NCBI RefSeq assembly: GCF_025165795.1
Contig: NZ_JAJAGO010000011.1
Coordinates: 1-64,000 of the forward strand
DNA length: 64,000 nt
Direction: 5' to 3'
DNA from: Streptomyces gossypii
GTDB taxonomy: Bacteria; Actinomycetota; Actinomycetes; Streptomycetales; Streptomycetaceae
Positions 61,391 to 64,000 of this stretch are shown here, in pieces; positions within the stretch are counted from its first letter, which is position 1, and each line of letters starts with the position of its first letter. The position numbers and the translations under genes were made by a program. The notes under the pieces are model-generated. The model was not told where the DNA came from. It did no database searches and worked only from the letters and a program-made list of their open reading frames with translations.

Positions 61391-62014
61391 ATGAGCACGA
61401 ACCAGCCCTCCACCACGCTGCGTGACGTCATCGGTCTGGACAGCCGGCCGCCCAGGCTGAACGACTCCATCCTGATCCTGATCGACGTCCAGAACACCTA
61501 CCGCACCGGCGTGATGGCCCTGGAGGGCGCCGAAGAGGCCGTGGCAGCGGCCGCACGCCTCTTGGAGCGGGCCCGCGCCGCGGGCACCCCGGTCATCCAC
61601 GTCATCAACGACGGCGGCGAGAACACCCCTTACGACATCCGCGCCCACATCGGCGCCCTCAGCGACGAGGTCGCCCCGGCGGAGGGCGAGACGGTCGTGG
61701 TCAAGCAGTTCCCCAACTCCTTCCACGCGACCGAGCTGGAGAAGACGCTGACCGGTCTGGGCGCCGCCCCCGGCAGCGGCAAGGACCTGATCCTGGCCGG
61801 GTTCATGACCCATATGTGTGTCAACTACACCTCCCAGGGCGCCTTCAACCTCGGCTACCGCCCCAGCGTCGTCGCCGAGGCCACCGCCACGCGCGCCCTC
61901 ACCTGTCCGGACGGCTCCGTTCTGCCCGCCGCCACCCTCCAGACCGCCGCCCTGACGGGCATCACCGACCTGTTCGGCACGGTCGTCCCCACCGTCGACG
62001 CCCTCCCCGTCTGA
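61391..62014 (+). CDS. Isochorismatase-like cysteine hydrolase
   Basis: 207 residues. The catalytic triad of the family is visible: Asp33 (ILILIDVQNTY), a lysine in VVVKQFPNSFHATEL, and cysteine in GFMTHMCVNYTSQGAFNLGY. Enzymes of this fold hydrolyse amides or N-carbamoyl groups (nicotinamidase, carbamoylsarcosine amidase types) or isochorismate. With Cys present, hydrolase activity on an amide is more likely than isochorismatase. AAGG precedes the ATG. Confidence 0.9.
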   Translation: MSTNQPSTTLRDVIGLDSRPPRLNDSILILIDVQNTYRTGVMALEGAEEAVAAAARLLERARAAGTPVIHVINDGGENTPYDIRAHIGALSDEVAPAEGETVVVKQFPNSFHATELEKTLTGLGAAPGSGKDLILAGFMTHMCVNYTSQGAFNLGYRPSVVAEATATRALTCPDGSVLPAATLQTAALTGITDLFGTVVPTVDALPV

Positions 62015-62029
62015 CCCCGGCCAGGGCCC

Positions 62030-62073
62030 CCGGCCCGCCGCCCCCCCCGCGCGCGGCGGGGGCGGCGGGCCGG
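62030..62073 (+). terminator. Bidirectional terminator between convergent genes
   Basis: Perfect 15-bp arms (62030-62044 and 62059-62073). It lies between the isochorismatase-like gene and the end of the FAD/Fe-S oxidoreductase gene. Confidence 0.85.
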
Positions 62074-62079
62074 CAGCAG

Positions 62080-64000
62080 TCAGCCCCGCTGGTCCTGGTC
62101 GCCCAGGCGGTCCGCGAGGACCTCCGCGAGGTGCCGGCTGCGCTGCCCGCCGAGTTGTTCGAGCTGGGTGCGGCAGGAGTAGCCGTCGGCCAGGAGTTCC
62201 GTCTCCGGGTCGGCGGCGAGCGCGTCGCGTACGGCCGGCAGCAGCTGGTCGTCCGCGCAGGCGGCCGAGACCTCGTAATGGCCCTGCTCAAAGCCGAAGT
62301 TGCCCGCGAGGCCGCAGCAGCCGCTGCTCAGTTCACCGGTCATTCCGGCCCGTTCGCGCAGCCTGCGGTCTGCCGCGTCGCCCAGGACCGCATGCTGATG
62401 GCAGTGGTTCTGCCCGGCCACCGGGCGGTCGACGCGGGGCGGTGTCCAGTGCGGCGCGTACTCCTCCAGCGTCTCCGCGAAGGTGCGTACGGAGGCGGCG
62501 AGCCGTGCGGCGCGGGGGTCCTCCTCGCCCAGCAGCTCCGGCAGGTCGGTCTTGAGTGCGGCGGCGCACGGCGGTTCCAGCACGGTGACGGGGAGCCCGG
62601 CGTCCAGCGCGGGCTCGATCCGGTCCAGGGTCTTGCGCAGCACCTTCCGCGCCTGGTCCAGCTGGCCGGTGGAGACGTAGGTCAGCCCGCAGCACACCTG
62701 CTTCGGCGGTACGGCGATGCGCAGCCCGGCGTCCCGCAGCACGTGCACGGCCGCCGTACCGGCCTCCGGGGAGAGGTAGTTGGTGAAGGTGTCGGGCCAC
62801 AGCACGATCCGCCGGCCGCCCGGCGAGTGCGCGTCAGACGCACGCCCGTCCGGGGACCGCCCGTCCGGCGACTGCCCCTCCTCGGCCGCACGGGCGGTGC
62901 GGTCGCGCAGGGCCTCGGCGCGCCACCACCGGCTGAAGGAGCCGTTCGGCAGGGCCGGGATGTCCCGCTCCCGCGCCAGCCCGCCAAGCCGCTTGCCGAT
63001 GTCCGCCAACGGCCCGATCCGGGCACCGGCGTTGAGCAGCGGGGCGCTGCGCGTGGCGGCGATGATGCGGAGCCACTGCGGCAGCCGTCCCATCGAGTAG
63101 TGCGCCATGGGGCGACGCCGCCCCTCGTAGTGGTGGTGCAGGAACTCCGCCTTGTAGGTGGCCATGTCCACCCCCACCGGGCAGTCGCTGCGGCAGCCCT
63201 TGCAGGACAGGCACAGGTCGAGGGCATCCCGCACCTCCTCCGACTGCCAGCCGTCCGTGACGACTTCGCCGGCGAGCATCTCGTGCAGCAGCCGCGCCCG
63301 GCCGCGCGTGGAGTGCTTCTCCTCGCCGGTGGCACGGAAGGAGGGGCACATGACGTTGGCGCCCGACGAGGTCTCGCGGCATTTGGCGACGCCCACGCAG
63401 CGCCGCACCGCCGCCGAGAAGTCGCCGCCGTCGTGCGGGTAGCCGAACTCCACGTCCACCGGCTTGCGCGGCAGCGGCGCGAAGCGCAGGTTCTCGTCCA
63501 TCCGGGCGGGGCGCACCAGCATGTCCGGGTTCAGCCCGGCCGCCGGGTCCCACAGATCCTTGAAGTCGCCGAAGAGACCGACCATTTCGGGCCCGTACAT
63601 CTTCGGGAGCAGTTCGGCGCGCGCCTGCCCGTCGCCGTGTTCGCCGGAGAGCGAACCGCCGTGGGCGACCACCACATCCGCGAGTTGGTGGCTGAAGTCC
63701 CGGAAGCGCCGGATGCCTTGGTCGCTGAGCAGGTCGAAGTCGATCCGCACATGGATGCAGCCGTCCCCGAAGTGTCCGTACGGCAGTCCGCGCAGGCCGT
63801 GTTCGCCCAGCAGTTCGCGGAAGTCCCGCAGATAGGCGCCGAGTCGCTGTGGCGGTACGGCGCAGTCCTCCCAGCCGGGCCATGCCTCGCTGCCGTCGGG
63901 CATGCGGGTGGCCGTGCCGGAGGCGTCCTCCCGTACGCGCCACAGTGCGCGTTGCGCGGCGGGGTCGGTGACTACCGCGTGGTCGGTTGTGCCCTCGGCC
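62080..64000 (-). CDS. FAD-linked oxidase / Fe-S (CCG-domain) fusion oxidoreductase, partial
   Basis: At least 639 residues; the frame runs open through the right edge, so the FAD-binding N-terminus is missing. Visible parts: the C-terminal FAD-oxidase domain (PYGHFGDGCIHVRIDF, HGGSLSGEHGDGQARAELLPKMYG), 4Fe-4S motifs (CLSCKGCRSDCPVG and an earlier cysteine in KCRETSSGANVMCPSF), then two CCG-type cysteine domains (VCCGLTYVSTGQLDQA and GCCGLAGNFGFE). The layout is that of GlcD/D-lactate or D-2-hydroxyacid dehydrogenases fused to their GlpC-like subunit. A DGRSPDGRASD repeat sits in the linker. Confidence 0.92.
   Translation of the reverse strand, partial: AEGTTDHAVVTDPAAQRALWRVREDASGTATRMPDGSEAWPGWEDCAVPPQRLGAYLRDFRELLGEHGLRGLPYGHFGDGCIHVRIDFDLLSDQGIRRFRDFSHQLADVVVAHGGSLSGEHGDGQARAELLPKMYGPEMVGLFGDFKDLWDPAAGLNPDMLVRPARMDENLRFAPLPRKPVDVEFGYPHDGGDFSAAVRRCVGVAKCRETSSGANVMCPSFRATGEEKHSTRGRARLLHEMLAGEVVTDGWQSEEVRDALDLCLSCKGCRSDCPVGVDMATYKAEFLHHHYEGRRRPMAHYSMGRLPQWLRIIAATRSAPLLNAGARIGPLADIGKRLGGLARERDIPALPNGSFSRWWRAEALRDRTARAAEEGQSPDGRSPDGRASDAHSPGGRRIVLWPDTFTNYLSPEAGTAAVHVLRDAGLRIAVPPKQVCCGLTYVSTGQLDQARKVLRKTLDRIEPALDAGLPVTVLEPPCAAALKTDLPELLGEEDPRAARLAASVRTFAETLEEYAPHWTPPRVDRPVAGQNHCHQHAVLGDAADRRLRERAGMTGELSSGCCGLAGNFGFEQGHYEVSAACADDQLLPAVRDALAADPETELLADGYSCRTQLEQLGGQRSRHLAEVLADRLGDQDQRG

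Overview
The window is high-GC DNA with strong codon-position bias, GTG and TTG starts, many overlapping ATGA/GTGA gene junctions and long GC-rich hairpins. Together with actinomycete marker families (DUF397, XRE-DUF5753, AfsR-type regulators, DtxR/DmdR1, SCO4402- and SCO4225-type proteins, mycothiol-dependent MDMPI folds) this indicates a Streptomyces chromosome. From about 26.9 kb to 59 kb the gene content (SCO4402-like protein, dmdR1, SIS protein, pdxH, citrate synthase, CoA ligase, acyl-CoA carboxylase) resembles, from memory, the SCO4380-SCO4402 part of the S. coelicolor core. I see no rRNA, tRNA, CRISPR array, insertion sequence or prophage.

Left part (0-7.5 kb), accessory in character: the C-terminal half of an AfsR-like NB-ARC/TPR regulator is followed by two small genes sharing a repeated RHGTS motif. 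One encodes a 74-residue protein without a signal peptide, carrying two perfect tandem 14-residue repeats. The other encodes a 66-residue protein with a signal peptide. A direct repeat with 11-bp period, the geometry of a SARP operator, lies between regulator and first repeat gene. I read this as an AfsR/AfsS-like module with a different repeat and an exported partner, and consider it the strongest candidate for an undescribed system here. Next come an anti-sigma-type ATPase, an XRE-DUF5753 regulator with two DUF397 proteins (abaA/whiJ-like layout), an alpha/beta hydrolase with a cysteine nucleophile, and a VapBC pair with a clear palindromic operator.

7.5-23 kb: a Ser/Thr kinase with a PQQ-type propeller, a TetR regulator, a secreted intradiol dioxygenase fused to a carbohydrate-binding module with its AraC regulator, a subtilisin-like protease, a membrane protein with a PLC-like domain, and two paralogous DJ-1/AraC regulators, each divergent from an effector gene (flavodoxin-fold oxidoreductase; MFS transporter), with a Nudix hydrolase between them.

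23-47 kb: STAS protein, ECF sigma factor with zinc/MDMPI anti-sigma factor, purU, a SCO4402-like protein, a substrate-binding lipoprotein, a large Pro/Gly-rich membrane protein with repeated ESTQ motifs, an XRE/TPR regulator, a primase/polymerase-like protein, an ECF41 sigma factor, an ABC exporter, a hydrolase, the iron regulator dmdR1, a SIS protein, a PAS protein, pdxH and citrate synthase.

47-64 kb: a leftward catabolic operon (TetR, enoyl-CoA hydratase, CoA ligase, acyl-CoA dehydrogenase, biotin carboxylase/BCCP, carboxyltransferase, AtuA-like protein, TIGR03084 protein) is followed by a lipoprotein whose mature part matches the pattern of phage/contractile-injection tail-tube proteins, a third GlxA-type regulator with an isochorismatase-like hydrolase, and a partial FAD/Fe-S oxidoreductase running off the right edge.
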